Positions 52,792 to 62,617 of a stretch of 64,000 nucleotides of DNA are shown here, in pieces. Position numbers and translations under genes: made by a program. How positions within the stretch are numbered: the first letter of the stretch is position 1; each line of letters begins with the position of its first letter. Under the pieces are notes generated by a model. That model was not told where the DNA came from and did no database searches. It saw only the letters and a program-made list of their open reading frames with translations. This stretch comes from Spongiibacter tropicus DSM 19543 (lineage in GTDB: Bacteria > Pseudomonadota > Gammaproteobacteria > Pseudomonadales > Spongiibacteraceae), in assembly GCF_000420325.1 (NCBI RefSeq), contig NZ_ATUS01000003.1:248001-312000 (forward strand), read 5' to 3'.

Positions 52792-52863
52792 GGCTCATCC
52801 TGCGTAATAAAAGATGAGCGACATTATACACAGCGCACTGCTGGCAACCATTTGGAATCGGAA

Positions 52864-53292
52864 ATGATAAAACTGCGTTCACTTGTGCTCATTCTCAGCT
52901 GCGCCGTTCTGCTGGCCTGTGGTCGCAGCGAGACCGCACCGGAGGGTTTGCCGAACACCGGGAACTGGGTGCTGATCAATTACTGGGCGACCTGGTGCGG
53001 CCCCTGCCGCGATGAAATCCCGGAGCTCAACACACTCAATGCAGAACATGCAGACATCGATGTTTTCGGGGCCAATTACGACCGTCTGCAAGGTCAGGAA
53101 CTGCAGGACGCCATCGCCGAGCTGGATATTCAGTTCGCCAGCATGATGGCTGATCCTGCAGAACTGTTGGCACAGGAACGCCCCCGTGTATTGCCAACTA
53201 CGTATGTGCTCTCCCCCAACGGCGAGTTGCACGCGGTGCTGACCGGCCCACAAACCGAAGAGAGTTTGCTGAAAGCCATGGGACGCGACTAA
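52864..53292 (+). CDS. TlpA/thioredoxin-like lipoprotein
   Basis: A 142-residue thioredoxin-fold lipoprotein from the ATG at 52864; the longer open frame overlaps the arsC promoter. A signal peptide ends in the lipobox LLAC (Cys19), and the redox motif WATWCGPCRDEIPEL gives Cys45-Gly-Pro-Cys48. It should sit in the periplasm and reduce disulfides, perhaps in cytochrome c or outer-membrane protein maturation. Convergent with the macro-domain gene, with a 3-nt gap. Confidence 0.92.
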   Translation: MIKLRSLVLILSCAVLLACGRSETAPEGLPNTGNWVLINYWATWCGPCRDEIPELNTLNAEHADIDVFGANYDRLQGQELQDAIAELDIQFASMMADPAELLAQERPRVLPTTYVLSPNGELHAVLTGPQTEESLLKAMGRD

Positions 53293-53295
53293 CAG

Positions 53296-53808
53296 CTAAC
53301 CGCACGCCAGTGCCTGCTGCCACTGCGACAGCATCTCGGCACTGAAAGCAACGAGGTATATCTCTCTAAGACTGCCCGGCTCACCCAGCGCATTGCGCAG
53401 GGCCGACACCGCAATTCGGCAGGCCTGATCGTGCGGGTAAGCGTAAACGCCACAACTAATGGCGGGAAACGCCAGCGTGGCAAGGTCCAGCGCCTTGGCT
53501 TCGTCAACACAGCGCCGGTAGCAACTCGCCAGCAGCGCTGCCTCACCCTGATCACCGCCGTGCCACACCGGCCCCACCGTGTGAATGATATATCTGGCGG
53601 CTAATGCAAAACCCGGACTGACCTTGGCATCGCCGGTCGCGCAGCCCTGCAAGCCGCGACAAAAGTTCAACAGTTCTGGGCCCGCCGCCCGGTGAATCGC
53701 CCCGTCGACACCGCCTCCGCCCAGCAGGCTGTTATTGGCGGCATTAACAATGGCATCGACCTCAAGCTGGCAGATATCGGCCTGTATGGCGTGCAGTTCA
53801 GCCGGCAT
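53296..53808 (-). CDS. Macro-domain O-acetyl-ADP-ribose deacetylase (YmdB-like)
   Basis: A single macro domain of 170 residues with IVNAANNSLLGGGGVDGAIHRAAG near residue 20-43 and FPAISCGVYAYPHDQA near 113-128, the ADP-ribose-binding and catalytic loops of YmdB/MacroD-type enzymes. It removes ADP-ribose or acetyl groups from ADP-ribosylated substrates. It is transcribed with the CPXCG gene 2 nt upstream. Confidence 0.93.
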   Translation of the reverse strand: MPAELHAIQADICQLEVDAIVNAANNSLLGGGGVDGAIHRAAGPELLNFCRGLQGCATGDAKVSPGFALAARYIIHTVGPVWHGGDQGEAALLASCYRRCVDEAKALDLATLAFPAISCGVYAYPHDQACRIAVSALRNALGEPGSLREIYLVAFSAEMLSQWQQALACG

Positions 53809-53810
53809 GT

Positions 53811-54050
53811 TTACACCTCATCTTCGCGCTGGAGCTGAACCTGCAAACCGGATTCGGACGCTGACGCGGGCAGCTCGTCTATCGCCTGTGCCCAGCTATC
53901 GGCAGTATCGCCATCGCTCACGCTGACGCGTATGGGACGGCAACATACCTCGCAGTCTTCAACGTACGGTTCCCCTGCCAGGCTCGGGTCGATCAGCAGC
54001 TCGATGCGCTCGCCACAGTAGGGGCAGTAATCTTTCCAGCTTTCCAACAT
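53811..54050 (-). CDS. CPXCG-motif cysteine-rich protein
   Basis: A 79-residue protein with [14 protein letters not shown] and [10 protein letters not shown], four zinc-ligand cysteines in two CxxC pairs, followed by an acidic tail. This small conserved family has no assigned function. It overlaps no neighbour but runs directly into the macro-domain gene. Confidence 0.9.
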   Translation of the reverse strand: MLESWKDYCPYCGERIELLIDPSLAGEPYVEDCEVCCRPIRVSVSDGDTADSWAQAIDELPASASESGLQVQLQREDEV

Positions 54051-54087
54051 GGTTCAGCCATGATGACAAAAACGCCATGCTGCCACG

Positions 54088-55899
54088 TTACAGGCTACGG
54101 AGGTAGGCCCGCCAGCCGCCAAAATGGCTGATGTCCGTCGCGCCGTGAATCCCCGACTGCTCGCAGATAAAGCCGGGACAGAGCCGTCCGTCGGCCAGCC
54201 GTACTTTGCCGATGCCCAGCGGCGAAGGAATACCCGCTACAAAGCTGCCAAACTCAGCCATCGGCATGGACCACACCTCCACCTCAATGGCCTGTCCCTT
54301 TCCGGGCTCGGCCAACACCATAGCCGGGCGCAACGGCGGCCCACCGGGCAAGGCATAGAGTTGGTAATCAGGGGCTGACTGCGTGCAAAGCTGTAAGGTG
54401 GCACCACGCTCACGAAGCTGCCAGTTCAGGGGCTGGCCGTCCAGATGGGCGCCGCAAACCACCACGTCCACCCGCTCGGCCGCTGTCGAAGCATTCTCGG
54501 AAAGCGGTTCAAACGCGCGCTTTTCCGCGCCCAGCGGCAGGGCAAAGCGCTGCTGCAGACGGTTACCAATCGACAGCAGCTTGCGGTCACCAAAGGCCTC
54601 GGCCACCAGCGTCAGGCCAAAGGGGAAACCCTCGTCGGTAAACGCCGTAGGCAGTGCCAAACCGCAGAGGTTAAACAGGTTCATATAGTTGGTGTAGTAG
54701 CCGGTATTGCTGTTCAGGGCGATGGGATCAGCGTCCAGCTCGGCAATCGTATAGGGCCGCGGCGCGGTGGGTGTGAGCAGTGCATCCACCGAATCCAGCG
54801 CGGCCTGCGCCAGTTTGCGCAAGGCTTTTAAACGATACTGAAAAGAGAAGGCATCCCGCGCTGACGGCATTGCACCACCGCTGATAATCGTTCGGGTGAC
54901 CGGCAGCAGTGCGTCGGGCTGCTCCTCAATCAGCGGTGAGCAGGCCAGATAACGCTCCGCCACCCAGGGGCCTTCATAGAGGAGTTTGGCTGCATCGAGA
55001 AAGGCCGACATATCCACCTCGATCAGCTCAACCTCGTCATCCTCGGCAATCGCCGCAAGGCTCTGCTGATAGGCCTGCTCGTAGCCCGCGTGACCGAAAA
55101 AGGCAAGTTGTTCCGCTGGCATCACGCCCAGGCGCAATTTGCCGGCGTGTCGTCCGTAATGGCGGGAACGGTTGGCGAAGGGGTTGGTGCGGCTGTAGGC
55201 ATCACTGGCGTCCTCGCCCTCAGCCACCGACAGCACCGCGTGGGCATCGTCGACGTTCAACGCAAACACCGTCATGCAGTCCAGCGAGCGGCAGGCGGGC
55301 ACCATCCCCGTGGCCGACAACAGGCCGATACTGGGCTTGAGGCCCACCAGATTATTAAAGCAGGCGGGCACACGACCCGACCCCGCCGTGTCGGTGCCCA
55401 GGCTGAAACAGGCCAGCCCCTTGGCCACGGCCACCGCCGAGCCAGAGCTGGAACCGCCACTGATCATGTCGGGGTCGACACTGTTTTTACAGGCACCCCA
55501 GGGCGAGCGGGTACCCACCAGACCGGTGGCAAACTGGTCGAGGTTACTCTTGCCCACCGGAATCGCCCCGGCGGCAATCAGTGCTTGCACCACCGTCGCC
55601 GATTGCGAGGGGGTATAGCTGAAGGCGTCGCAGGCCGCCGTGGTCGGCACCCCCGCCAGATCGATATTGTCTTTAATGGCAAAGGGCAGGCCGAACAGCG
55701 GCAGGCTGTCGGGGCTATGCCCATCCAGCGCTTGTAAATACGGCTCCTGCTCCGCCGCGCTGAGGCGGTAAATCCAGATATTGTGGTCGTTGAGCGCGTC
55801 GCAGCGCGCGGCAATCTCGGCCATCAGCTTGCGCGGTGTCAGGCTGCCATCGCGGTAAGCCTGATGCAGGCTGCGGCGACTCAGTGTGGGCAATGTCAT
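54088..55899 (-). CDS. atzF: Allophanate hydrolase (AtzF type)
   Basis: A 603-residue enzyme converting allophanate to CO2 and ammonia, the last step of the guanidine/urea carboxylase route. The N-terminal amidase-signature domain has Lys76 (LPFAIKDNID), the cis-Ser in ISGGSSSGSAVAVA near 150 and nucleophile Ser174 (TDTAGSGRVPA). The C-terminal AtzF domain (about 480-603) is also present. I use the ATG at 55899, which overlaps the stop of the carboxylase gene (ATGA); the frame extends upstream without homology. It completes the operon controlled by the guanidine-I riboswitch. Confidence 0.96.
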   Translation of the reverse strand: MTLPTLSRRSLHQAYRDGSLTPRKLMAEIAARCDALNDHNIWIYRLSAAEQEPYLQALDGHSPDSLPLFGLPFAIKDNIDLAGVPTTAACDAFSYTPSQSATVVQALIAAGAIPVGKSNLDQFATGLVGTRSPWGACKNSVDPDMISGGSSSGSAVAVAKGLACFSLGTDTAGSGRVPACFNNLVGLKPSIGLLSATGMVPACRSLDCMTVFALNVDDAHAVLSVAEGEDASDAYSRTNPFANRSRHYGRHAGKLRLGVMPAEQLAFFGHAGYEQAYQQSLAAIAEDDEVELIEVDMSAFLDAAKLLYEGPWVAERYLACSPLIEEQPDALLPVTRTIISGGAMPSARDAFSFQYRLKALRKLAQAALDSVDALLTPTAPRPYTIAELDADPIALNSNTGYYTNYMNLFNLCGLALPTAFTDEGFPFGLTLVAEAFGDRKLLSIGNRLQQRFALPLGAEKRAFEPLSENASTAAERVDVVVCGAHLDGQPLNWQLRERGATLQLCTQSAPDYQLYALPGGPPLRPAMVLAEPGKGQAIEVEVWSMPMAEFGSFVAGIPSPLGIGKVRLADGRLCPGFICEQSGIHGATDISHFGGWRAYLRSL

Positions 55900-58800
55900 T
55901 GGGCCTCCTCCCCGTCCAGAATTAACAGTGGCTGACCGGCACTGACACGGCCACCCGCTTTCACCACCACCGTTTTCACTCGCCCTGGCTGGCTGGCCAG
56001 CACGGCCACTTCCATCTTCATCGACTCCAGCAGCATCACGCACTGCCCGGCTTCAACGGTATCGCCCTCGGCCACATTAAGCTGCCAAACGCTGCCCGCC
56101 ACTGAGCTGTCCACCACAATATCGTCGTCGCCAATCACCAGCGTATCGTCGCTGACCTCGACCTCCGGTGTCTCGTAGTGGAACTGGCCCTCGGCATGCC
56201 AGCGCGCCAGCTCGTCGTCGAAGGCCTGCTCTCGGCGGCGAGTATGGGTGTCGATTTCCGCCGCGTGCTGGGTAGTAAACGCCTCGTACTCCGCCAGCGA
56301 AAATTCGCCCTCCTCGGTGCGCAGCGGATAGTCGCCCAGCGGGAAATCACGACGGATTTTCGCGAGTTCATCGTGGCTGACTTCGTAGAAGCGAATCTGA
56401 TCAAAAAAGCGCAGCAGATAGGGCTCGGTAAACGCGGCCGTACGGCGGTAGCGATTCCACATTTGCAGGGTGCGACCGACAAACTGGTAACCGCCCGGCC
56501 CTTCCATGCCGTACACGCAAAGATAAGAGCCGCCGATACCCACCGAGTTTTCTGCGGTCCAGGTACGCGCCGGATTGTATTTGGTGGTCACCAAGCGGTG
56601 ACGCGGATCGACCGGCGTCGCGACCGGCGCCCCCAGATACACATCGCCCAGGCCCATCACCAGATAGGCGGCGTCGAAGACGATATCCTTGACCTCGGCA
56701 ATGCTGTCGAGACCGTTGATGCGGCGGATAAATTCCAGATTGCTCGGGCACCAGGGCGCATTGGCACGCACTGACTGGTGATATTTATCCACTGCCAACT
56801 GGCAGGCCTCGTCGTCCCAGCTCAGCGGTAGCCACACCGTGCGCGATGGCACGTGCAGGGAATCCAAGCGCTGCGATAAACGCCGTTCGCGGCGCGCCAG
56901 CTCGTCCAGTAGCTCACGCAGCGGTAATTGCTGCGCGTCATAATGCAGTTGCAGTGAGCGAATGCCCGGCGTGAGTTCACGCAGCCCCGGCAATGGTGTC
57001 TGCTGCAAATCCTGCATCAGCGCATGGGCGCGAAAGCGCAGGCGAATATCCAGCTCCAGCGGGCCGTATTCCACCAGCAGGAAGTGATCGCCCGCCAGGC
57101 GATAAACCACCTCATCGCCTACCTCGTCCGCACTGAGGCGTTGCACGATGGGCGACGGCAGGGCCTCGACAGAGACCGGCGCCGCGGATTCGGCAGCAGC
57201 GGTGTTATCGCCAAGCTCATCACCGGCTAAAAAGGCCTGCTGGTAACGCTCAGCCGCCACCGCCGCGTCAACGCTGACCGGCACAAAGCGCAGCGTATCC
57301 CCGGCGCGCAACTGGCCGAGTTTCCACAGGTCGGCGGTAATCACCGTAGCCGGACAGACAAAGCCGCCTAGTGAAGGGCCGTCCGGGCCGAGGATCACCG
57401 GCATATCGCCGGTAAAATCCACCGTGCCAAAGGCGTAGGCGTTGTCGTGAATATTGGACGGATGCATGCCCGCTTCGCCGCCACTCTGGCGTGCCCACTG
57501 CGGTTTGGGGCCGATCAGGCGCACGCCGGTGCGGCTGGAGTTGTAATGCACTTCCCAGTCGGTGCTGAAAAACTGCTGGATATCAGCGTCGGTAAAAAAG
57601 TCTGGCGCGCCGTGGGGGCCATAAATCACCCGTAGCGACCACTGCGAGCCGATGTCCGGCAGAGCGGCCTGATCCGGGCTCAGCGCCAGCCCAGCGGATG
57701 CGCTCTGCGCCAGCGCCAATACATCGCCGGTGCGCAGCGCGCGGCCGTTATGGCCGCCGAACTGGCCGAGGGTAAAGGTGGAGCGCGAGCCGAGGTACTC
57801 GGGGCAATCTAGGCCACCTGCAACGGCCAGATACGCCCGCGCGCCGCGCTCGATACGCCCCATGATCAGAGTCTGCCCAGCGGCCACCTCCACCGGCGTG
57901 TGCATCGCCACGGGCTCGCCATCCAGACTCAGTGGAATGGCCGCCCCCGCCACCACAATGCGGGTCGGCGCACTGAATTGCAGGGTCGGCCCCTGCAGGG
58001 TGACTTCCAGTGCCGCCGCATCAGGCGTGTTGCCCAGCATCGCATTGGCGAGGCGGAAGGAATAATTGTCGAAGGGCCCCGAGGGCGGCACGCCCACATC
58101 CCAGTAACCGCTGCGACCGGGGAAATCCTGGATGGTGGTCTGAGTACCGCCCTGCAGCACATCGATACGCGCAGGCTGCCAAGTTACCTGTGCAAGATAG
58201 CGGGTTGTGACGTCGCCCTTCGCCACCACGGCGTCATCCAGCAAGTAACGCAGATAGGCACAGTTGCTTTCAATGCCGTACAACTGCGTCTGATCCAGCG
58301 TCTCCCGTAAACCCTGGATCGCGGCGTCACGGTCCTCGCCCCGATAAAGAATTTTCGCCAGCATCGGATCGAAGTACGGTGACACCTCAATACCGCTTTC
58401 CAGCCAGTGTTCAATACGCAGGCCCGGCAGCGCTTCATCAGGCTGGGGAAATGCCACATGACTGAGCAGCCCCGCGCAGGGCTGAAAATCCCGGTAGGGA
58501 TCTTCGGCATACACTCGCAACTGAATCGCGTGCCCGCTGGCAGACAGCCCCTGACGCAGCGCATCCAGTGACGGCAGTTCCCCCGCCGCCTGTTGCAACA
58601 TCCACTGCACCAGGTCCACCGACCAGACCATCTCTGTGACGCCGTGCTCCACCTGTAAGCGGGTATTCACTTCGAGGAAATAGCACTCCTCGGTATCGGC
58701 ATCAAAAATGTACTCCACCGTCGCGGCATTGCGGTAGTTCACACTGGACAGCAGCGCCTCGGCCAGCGTGTAAAGCCGCTGACGCACTGGCTCGGGCAAA

Positions 58801-59534
58801 TTCGGCGCCGGGCACTCTTCAATGACTTTCTGGTTGCGGCGCTGGGCGCTGCAGTCGCGCTCGCCGATGGCCAGCACACCGCCCTTGCCGTCGCCAAAGG
58901 CTTGCACTTCAATATGCCGGGCGCGGGCAATGTACTTCTCCAGAAACACGCCGTCGTCGGCAAAGTTGTTCTTACCCAGTTGCTTGACCTTGTTAAAGGC
59001 CTCGCGCAGCACCGCTTCAGAGTCGCAAACCTGCATGCCGATACCGCCGCCCCCGGCGGTACTTTTGAGCATCACCGGGTAGCCAATATCGGCCGCTTCC
59101 GCGCAGGCGGCGTCCACATCCGCCAGCAGACCCGAACCCGGCGGCAAGGGCACACCCGCGGCGGCGGCAATCTCCCGCGCGCGGTGTTTCAAACCAAAGC
59201 TTTGCATCTGCTCCGGGGTGGGGCCGATAAAGACGATTCCTGCCGCCTCACAGGCAGTGACGAAAGCCGCATTTTCACTGAGAAAACCGTAGCCGGGGTG
59301 GATCGCCTCGGCGCCACAGGCGCGGGCAATTTCCAAGACTTTGTCGCTGTTGAGATAGGTGTCGGCTGCACCGCCCTCGCCGAGGCTGTAGGCTTCATCG
59401 GCCTGACGCACATGCAGACTACGGGCGTCGACGTCGGCGTAGACCACCACGGAAGTGATGCCCATTTCGCGCAAGGTACGAATAATTCGGGTCGCGATGG
59501 CACCGCGGTTGGCAATCAATACTTTCTTGAACAT
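55896..59534 (-). CDS. Biotin-dependent guanidine carboxylase (urea carboxylase family)
   Basis: A 1212-residue multidomain carboxylase from the ATG at 59534 (MFKKVLIANRG). The biotin carboxylase domain (1-450) has the ATP-grasp glycine loop KSTAGGGGIGMQ and EVNTRLQVEHGVTE. A KipA/KipI-like carboxyltransferase region (about 470-1100) follows, with GYWDVGVPPSGPFD, and then a biotinyl domain with LLESMKMEV near the C-terminus. Such enzymes are usually named urea carboxylase, but those under guanidine-I riboswitches with two DUF1989 partners carboxylate guanidine far better than urea. The operon layout here has both features. The product carboxyguanidine passes to the neighbouring deiminase subunits. 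Confidence 0.93.
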   Translation of the reverse strand: MFKKVLIANRGAIATRIIRTLREMGITSVVVYADVDARSLHVRQADEAYSLGEGGAADTYLNSDKVLEIARACGAEAIHPGYGFLSENAAFVTACEAAGIVFIGPTPEQMQSFGLKHRAREIAAAAGVPLPPGSGLLADVDAACAEAADIGYPVMLKSTAGGGGIGMQVCDSEAVLREAFNKVKQLGKNNFADDGVFLEKYIARARHIEVQAFGDGKGGVLAIGERDCSAQRRNQKVIEECPAPNLPEPVRQRLYTLAEALLSSVNYRNAATVEYIFDADTEECYFLEVNTRLQVEHGVTEMVWSVDLVQWMLQQAAGELPSLDALRQGLSASGHAIQLRVYAEDPYRDFQPCAGLLSHVAFPQPDEALPGLRIEHWLESGIEVSPYFDPMLAKILYRGEDRDAAIQGLRETLDQTQLYGIESNCAYLRYLLDDAVVAKGDVTTRYLAQVTWQPARIDVLQGGTQTTIQDFPGRSGYWDVGVPPSGPFDNYSFRLANAMLGNTPDAAALEVTLQGPTLQFSAPTRIVVAGAAIPLSLDGEPVAMHTPVEVAAGQTLIMGRIERGARAYLAVAGGLDCPEYLGSRSTFTLGQFGGHNGRALRTGDVLALAQSASAGLALSPDQAALPDIGSQWSLRVIYGPHGAPDFFTDADIQQFFSTDWEVHYNSSRTGVRLIGPKPQWARQSGGEAGMHPSNIHDNAYAFGTVDFTGDMPVILGPDGPSLGGFVCPATVITADLWKLGQLRAGDTLRFVPVSVDAAVAAERYQQAFLAGDELGDNTAAAESAAPVSVEALPSPIVQRLSADEVGDEVVYRLAGDHFLLVEYGPLELDIRLRFRAHALMQDLQQTPLPGLRELTPGIRSLQLHYDAQQLPLRELLDELARRERRLSQRLDSLHVPSRTVWLPLSWDDEACQLAVDKYHQSVRANAPWCPSNLEFIRRINGLDSIAEVKDIVFDAAYLVMGLGDVYLGAPVATPVDPRHRLVTTKYNPARTWTAENSVGIGGSYLCVYGMEGPGGYQFVGRTLQMWNRYRRTAAFTEPYLLRFFDQIRFYEVSHDELAKIRRDFPLGDYPLRTEEGEFSLAEYEAFTTQHAAEIDTHTRRREQAFDDELARWHAEGQFHYETPEVEVSDDTLVIGDDDIVVDSSVAGSVWQLNVAEGDTVEAGQCVMLLESMKMEVAVLASQPGRVKTVVVKAGGRVSAGQPLLILDGEEAQ

Positions 59535-59609
59535 GCTGGTCCGTTGCGGGCCGTCCCGCTTGTGTCTACGACAGTGGCCGTCCACTGAAGTCGTTGGATC
59601 GCTTGTTAA

Positions 59610-60251
59610 TCAGGCCGCCCAGATCAGGCACTCGACCGGGGTCGGGTTGTAGGCATTGCAGGGGTTGTTGAGCTGCGGGCAATTGGAAATGAGCACAATG
59701 GTGTCGACCAGCGCTTTCAGTTCTACATATTTCCCTGCGCCGGAAATACCATCGGCAAAGCTCAGCTCACCGTCTGCCGTGACCGGTACATTCATAAAAA
59801 AGTTGATGTTATGACCGATATCCCGCTTGCTCAGCCCGTACTCGGGGTGCTCGGCAATAGCGAGCATCCAACTGTCGCGACAGGCGTGCATGCAGCGTTT
59901 TTCCAGGTCGTAACGCACGGTATTGCTTTCGGTGGCGCAGGCACCACCCAGGGTGTCGTGACGACCGCAGGTGTCGGCCACAATTTCCAGCATCGGGCGA
60001 TTCAGGGTACTGCGCAGCACAGAGCCAGCGGTCAGGTAGACATTGCCCTGTTCGCGGATGGTGTCGGTGGCGCTGTAGCGCTCAGCGGGATCGTCGGCGC
60101 AGAAGAACAGCGTATCCGCCGCCTGATTCCCCTCTAAATCGAGGATGCGCAGCACTTCTCCGGCGCCCAGTTTCGCAATGTAGTAATCCCCGGCGTCGAT
60201 CTGCTCGCGGCGCAGCGCGGTATCGGCGAGGCGTTCACTGTGTTTAATCAT
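59610..60251 (-). CDS. DUF1989 protein, carboxyguanidine deiminase subunit
   Basis: A urea-carboxylase-associated protein of 213 residues from the ATG at 60251. The conserved core is [35 protein letters not shown] and [23 protein letters not shown], with Cys/His residues likely to bind metal. In guanidine operons the two DUF1989 proteins form a heteromeric deiminase (CgdAB) that turns carboxyguanidine into allophanate plus ammonia. I cannot tell from sequence alone which chain is CgdA and which is CgdB. It sits 10 nt after its paralogue. Confidence 0.92.
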   Translation of the reverse strand: MIKHSERLADTALRREQIDAGDYYIAKLGAGEVLRILDLEGNQAADTLFFCADDPAERYSATDTIREQGNVYLTAGSVLRSTLNRPMLEIVADTCGRHDTLGGACATESNTVRYDLEKRCMHACRDSWMLAIAEHPEYGLSKRDIGHNINFFMNVPVTADGELSFADGISGAGKYVELKALVDTIVLISNCPQLNNPCNAYNPTPVECLIWAA

Positions 60252-60261
60252 GTTTCTCTCC

Positions 60262-60972
60262 TCAGGCGCCCAGGTAATACAGTGCGTTGTTGGCAAAGCC
60301 ACGACGGTTTTCGTCGCAGTGATTGAGGCAGATATCGTCCTCGGTCATCGGCTCGGCCACGCTCACCTCCACGCCAATGCGGCAGCGCGGGTAGTCGGCA
60401 GCGGTGTTCAGCGGGTGAGGACAGGCGTGAATCAGCACCAGGCAATCCATCTCAATCCGCAGGGTCAGCGTGCTGCCCGGCGCACTGTGCCCGTCGGCCA
60501 AATGCAGATTGCCGTCGTCGTCGGTTTCCACCTTGCTGAAGACATTGATGTTGGCGGCCATGTCCGCGGCGCCAAGACCGTATTTCGCCAGCTCAACCAG
60601 AAAGGCGTCATGACCATTCTGATGCCAGTCGTTGCGGTCGTGCTGATAGTCGCGACGGCCCCAGCGCGCATCAATATGGCTGGCGTGGCTATTGCCACAC
60701 ACCGTGTCATGCCAGCCCAGATCATCGTCGAAAATCGAGGCAAAAATGCGCCCCATATCCGAGTACAGGCAATTGCCACGGGTGAGTTTGAAAGTGTGTT
60801 GACACTTGAGGGTGTCCGGCGCGTTGTAGCGCTCGAGCAGGTTGCGCGGGTTATAAAACAGCAGCCCGGCATTGCCGTTGCCGTCGATATCCTGCAGCCG
60901 CAGCAAGGTGCCGCGACGCAGCTCCAGCGACCAGTGGCCGCCCGGCGCGATGGTGGTTTGATAGTGATTCAT
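60262..60972 (-). CDS. DUF1989 protein, carboxyguanidine deiminase second subunit
   Basis: The paralogue of the following gene, 236 residues, with [33 protein letters not shown] and [19 protein letters not shown] as the family core. Its start overlaps the stop of the ABC ATPase gene by 4 nt. Together with its partner it is expected to deiminate carboxyguanidine. The divergent N-terminus and the extra His/Asp stretch ([17 protein letters not shown]) distinguish it from the smaller subunit. Confidence 0.92.
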   Translation of the reverse strand: MNHYQTTIAPGGHWSLELRRGTLLRLQDIDGNGNAGLLFYNPRNLLERYNAPDTLKCQHTFKLTRGNCLYSDMGRIFASIFDDDLGWHDTVCGNSHASHIDARWGRRDYQHDRNDWHQNGHDAFLVELAKYGLGAADMAANINVFSKVETDDDGNLHLADGHSAPGSTLTLRIEMDCLVLIHACPHPLNTAADYPRCRIGVEVSVAEPMTEDDICLNHCDENRRGFANNALYYLGA

Positions 60973-61745
60973 GAGGCTAACTCCTGACCCGAACTGCTCA
61001 GGCCACTGTCAATTTCTTGCAATAACTCCGGTTCGCAGGCGCCCACCGGCAGGTCGTAGGTAATGCCTGCGCCGTAGGTGTTCGGCGCCTGGGGATCAAC
61101 CCGCAGTTTGTCGAACACCCACAGACGGGTGCCCAGATGAAAGCCCTCGGCCAGATCGTGGGTCACCATAAACACCGTGAGCTTGTGCTTGCGCCACAGC
61201 GACAGCACAAGCTCATGCATATCGGCGCGAATGCCGGGATCGAGCGCCCCGAAGGGCTCATCCAGCAACAGAATGCGGGGCTTGAGAATCAGAGCCTGAG
61301 CGATAGCCAGGCGCTGGCGCATGCCGCCGGAGAGTTCATCCGGATAGCGATCCGCCATATGCGACAGCCCCACGGTATCCAGCATCGCCATGGCTTCCTC
61401 GCGGGCGGCACGCTTGCGCTTGCCCCAGAGAAAACCCAGCGCAGAGCCTTCAAAGGCGCGGGCAATGGTGACGTTTTCCAACACCGTCATGTGGGGAAAT
61501 ACCGAGTACTGCTGAAAGACCACGCCGCGCTCGGCATCGGGCTCGTCGGCAATGGGTTTGCCGTCCAGCAGAATCTCGCCCTGACTGGGCACATCGGTAC
61601 CCAGCAACATCCGCAGGAAAGTACTTTTACCGCAGCCTGAGGCCCCCACCAGGGTGATGAACTCCCCCTCTTTCACGGTAGAGGAGATGTTTTCCAGAAT
61701 GACGTTGTCGCCGTAGCGCTTCCATACATTGCGAATCTCGATCAT
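60969..61745 (-). CDS. ABC transporter ATPase for guanidine (or related) uptake
   Basis: A nitrate/taurine-type ABC ATPase of 258 residues from the ATG at 61745. Walker A is LVGASGCGKST near residue 34, the signature LSGGMRQRLAIAQAL near 133 and Walker B RILLLDEPFGALD near 152, with the switch His in VTHDLAE. It couples to the permease upstream, whose stop overlaps its start. The riboswitch and genes downstream identify guanidine as the probable cargo (inference). Confidence 0.94.
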   Translation of the reverse strand: MIEIRNVWKRYGDNVILENISSTVKEGEFITLVGASGCGKSTFLRMLLGTDVPSQGEILLDGKPIADEPDAERGVVFQQYSVFPHMTVLENVTIARAFEGSALGFLWGKRKRAAREEAMAMLDTVGLSHMADRYPDELSGGMRQRLAIAQALILKPRILLLDEPFGALDPGIRADMHELVLSLWRKHKLTVFMVTHDLAEGFHLGTRLWVFDKLRVDPQAPNTYGAGITYDLPVGACEPELLQEIDSGLSSSGQELAS

Positions 61746-62557
61746 GAGCGACTCTCCTGCCAGGGGTAGGCCCATAGGCTGAGCTTGCGCAGTACCAGGT
61801 CGATGACAAAGGCCAGCAGGGCAATCCAGGCGACATAGGGCAGGATCACATCCATCGACAGGTAGCGGCGCACCAGAAACACGCGGTAGCCCAGACCGTC
61901 GGTGGAGGCGATGGCCTCGGCAGCAATCAGGAATAGCCAGGCACTGCCCAGCGACAGGCGCACAGCGTCAATCAGTCGTGGCATCAATTGAGGAATCAGC
62001 ACCCGCAGCAGGATCTGCCCGCTGTTCGCCCCCAGCGTTTGTGCCTTGACCAGTTGCTCGCGGGGAATTTCCAGACAGCGTTTCTGAATATCCCTGGCGA
62101 TAAAGGGCGTCACGCCGATGGCAATCAGCGCCACCTTGGAGACTTCACCCAAGCCGAACACAATAAACAGGATCGGCAGGATCGCCATCGGGGGAATCAG
62201 CGACACCACCGTCAGCAGCGGTGCCACTCCCGAGTACGCCAGCGGGAAGGCCCCCGTACCCAAACCGAACAACATACCCAGCGAGGCCGCGATCAGCATG
62301 CCCAGTCCAAGGCGGGTCAGGCTGCTGAGCGTGTCCTGCCAGAAAAGGTATTCCCCCGTGCGCTTGCTGGGCTCGAACGCCAGGCGATGTATGGCATCGC
62401 CCATCTGCTCAAAACTGGGCAGCAATTTGTCCTGGGGGTTTTCCGCCAGCCGCGCATCCGAGGCCAGTACGTAGATCAGCAGCAATAAAGCAAAGGGCAG
62501 TAGCGACAGGGCAATGCCCCATACCCGCGACGGTTGCTGATTGATAAGTCGTCTCAT
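61742..62557 (-). CDS. ABC transporter permease, NitT/TauT type
   Basis: A 271-residue inner-membrane permease with about six membrane segments and the EAA loop AQTLGANSGQILLRVLIPQLMPRLIDAVRLSLGSAW near residues 170-205, which docks the ATPase. It lies 60 nt after the binding protein gene and overlaps the ATPase gene. Confidence 0.93.
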   Translation of the reverse strand: MRRLINQQPSRVWGIALSLLPFALLLLIYVLASDARLAENPQDKLLPSFEQMGDAIHRLAFEPSKRTGEYLFWQDTLSSLTRLGLGMLIAASLGMLFGLGTGAFPLAYSGVAPLLTVVSLIPPMAILPILFIVFGLGEVSKVALIAIGVTPFIARDIQKRCLEIPREQLVKAQTLGANSGQILLRVLIPQLMPRLIDAVRLSLGSAWLFLIAAEAIASTDGLGYRVFLVRRYLSMDVILPYVAWIALLAFVIDLVLRKLSLWAYPWQESRS

Positions 62558-62617
62558 AAAAGCTTCCAGGCTAAAGAGAGGTGTTGGGCGATGCCTGGCA
62601 CCGCCCGCGGAACCGGC

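Noticed and set aside
55896-59534. Reading the carboxylase as urea-specific
   Set aside because: The guanidine-I riboswitch and two DUF1989 partners indicate guanidine as the physiological substrate.
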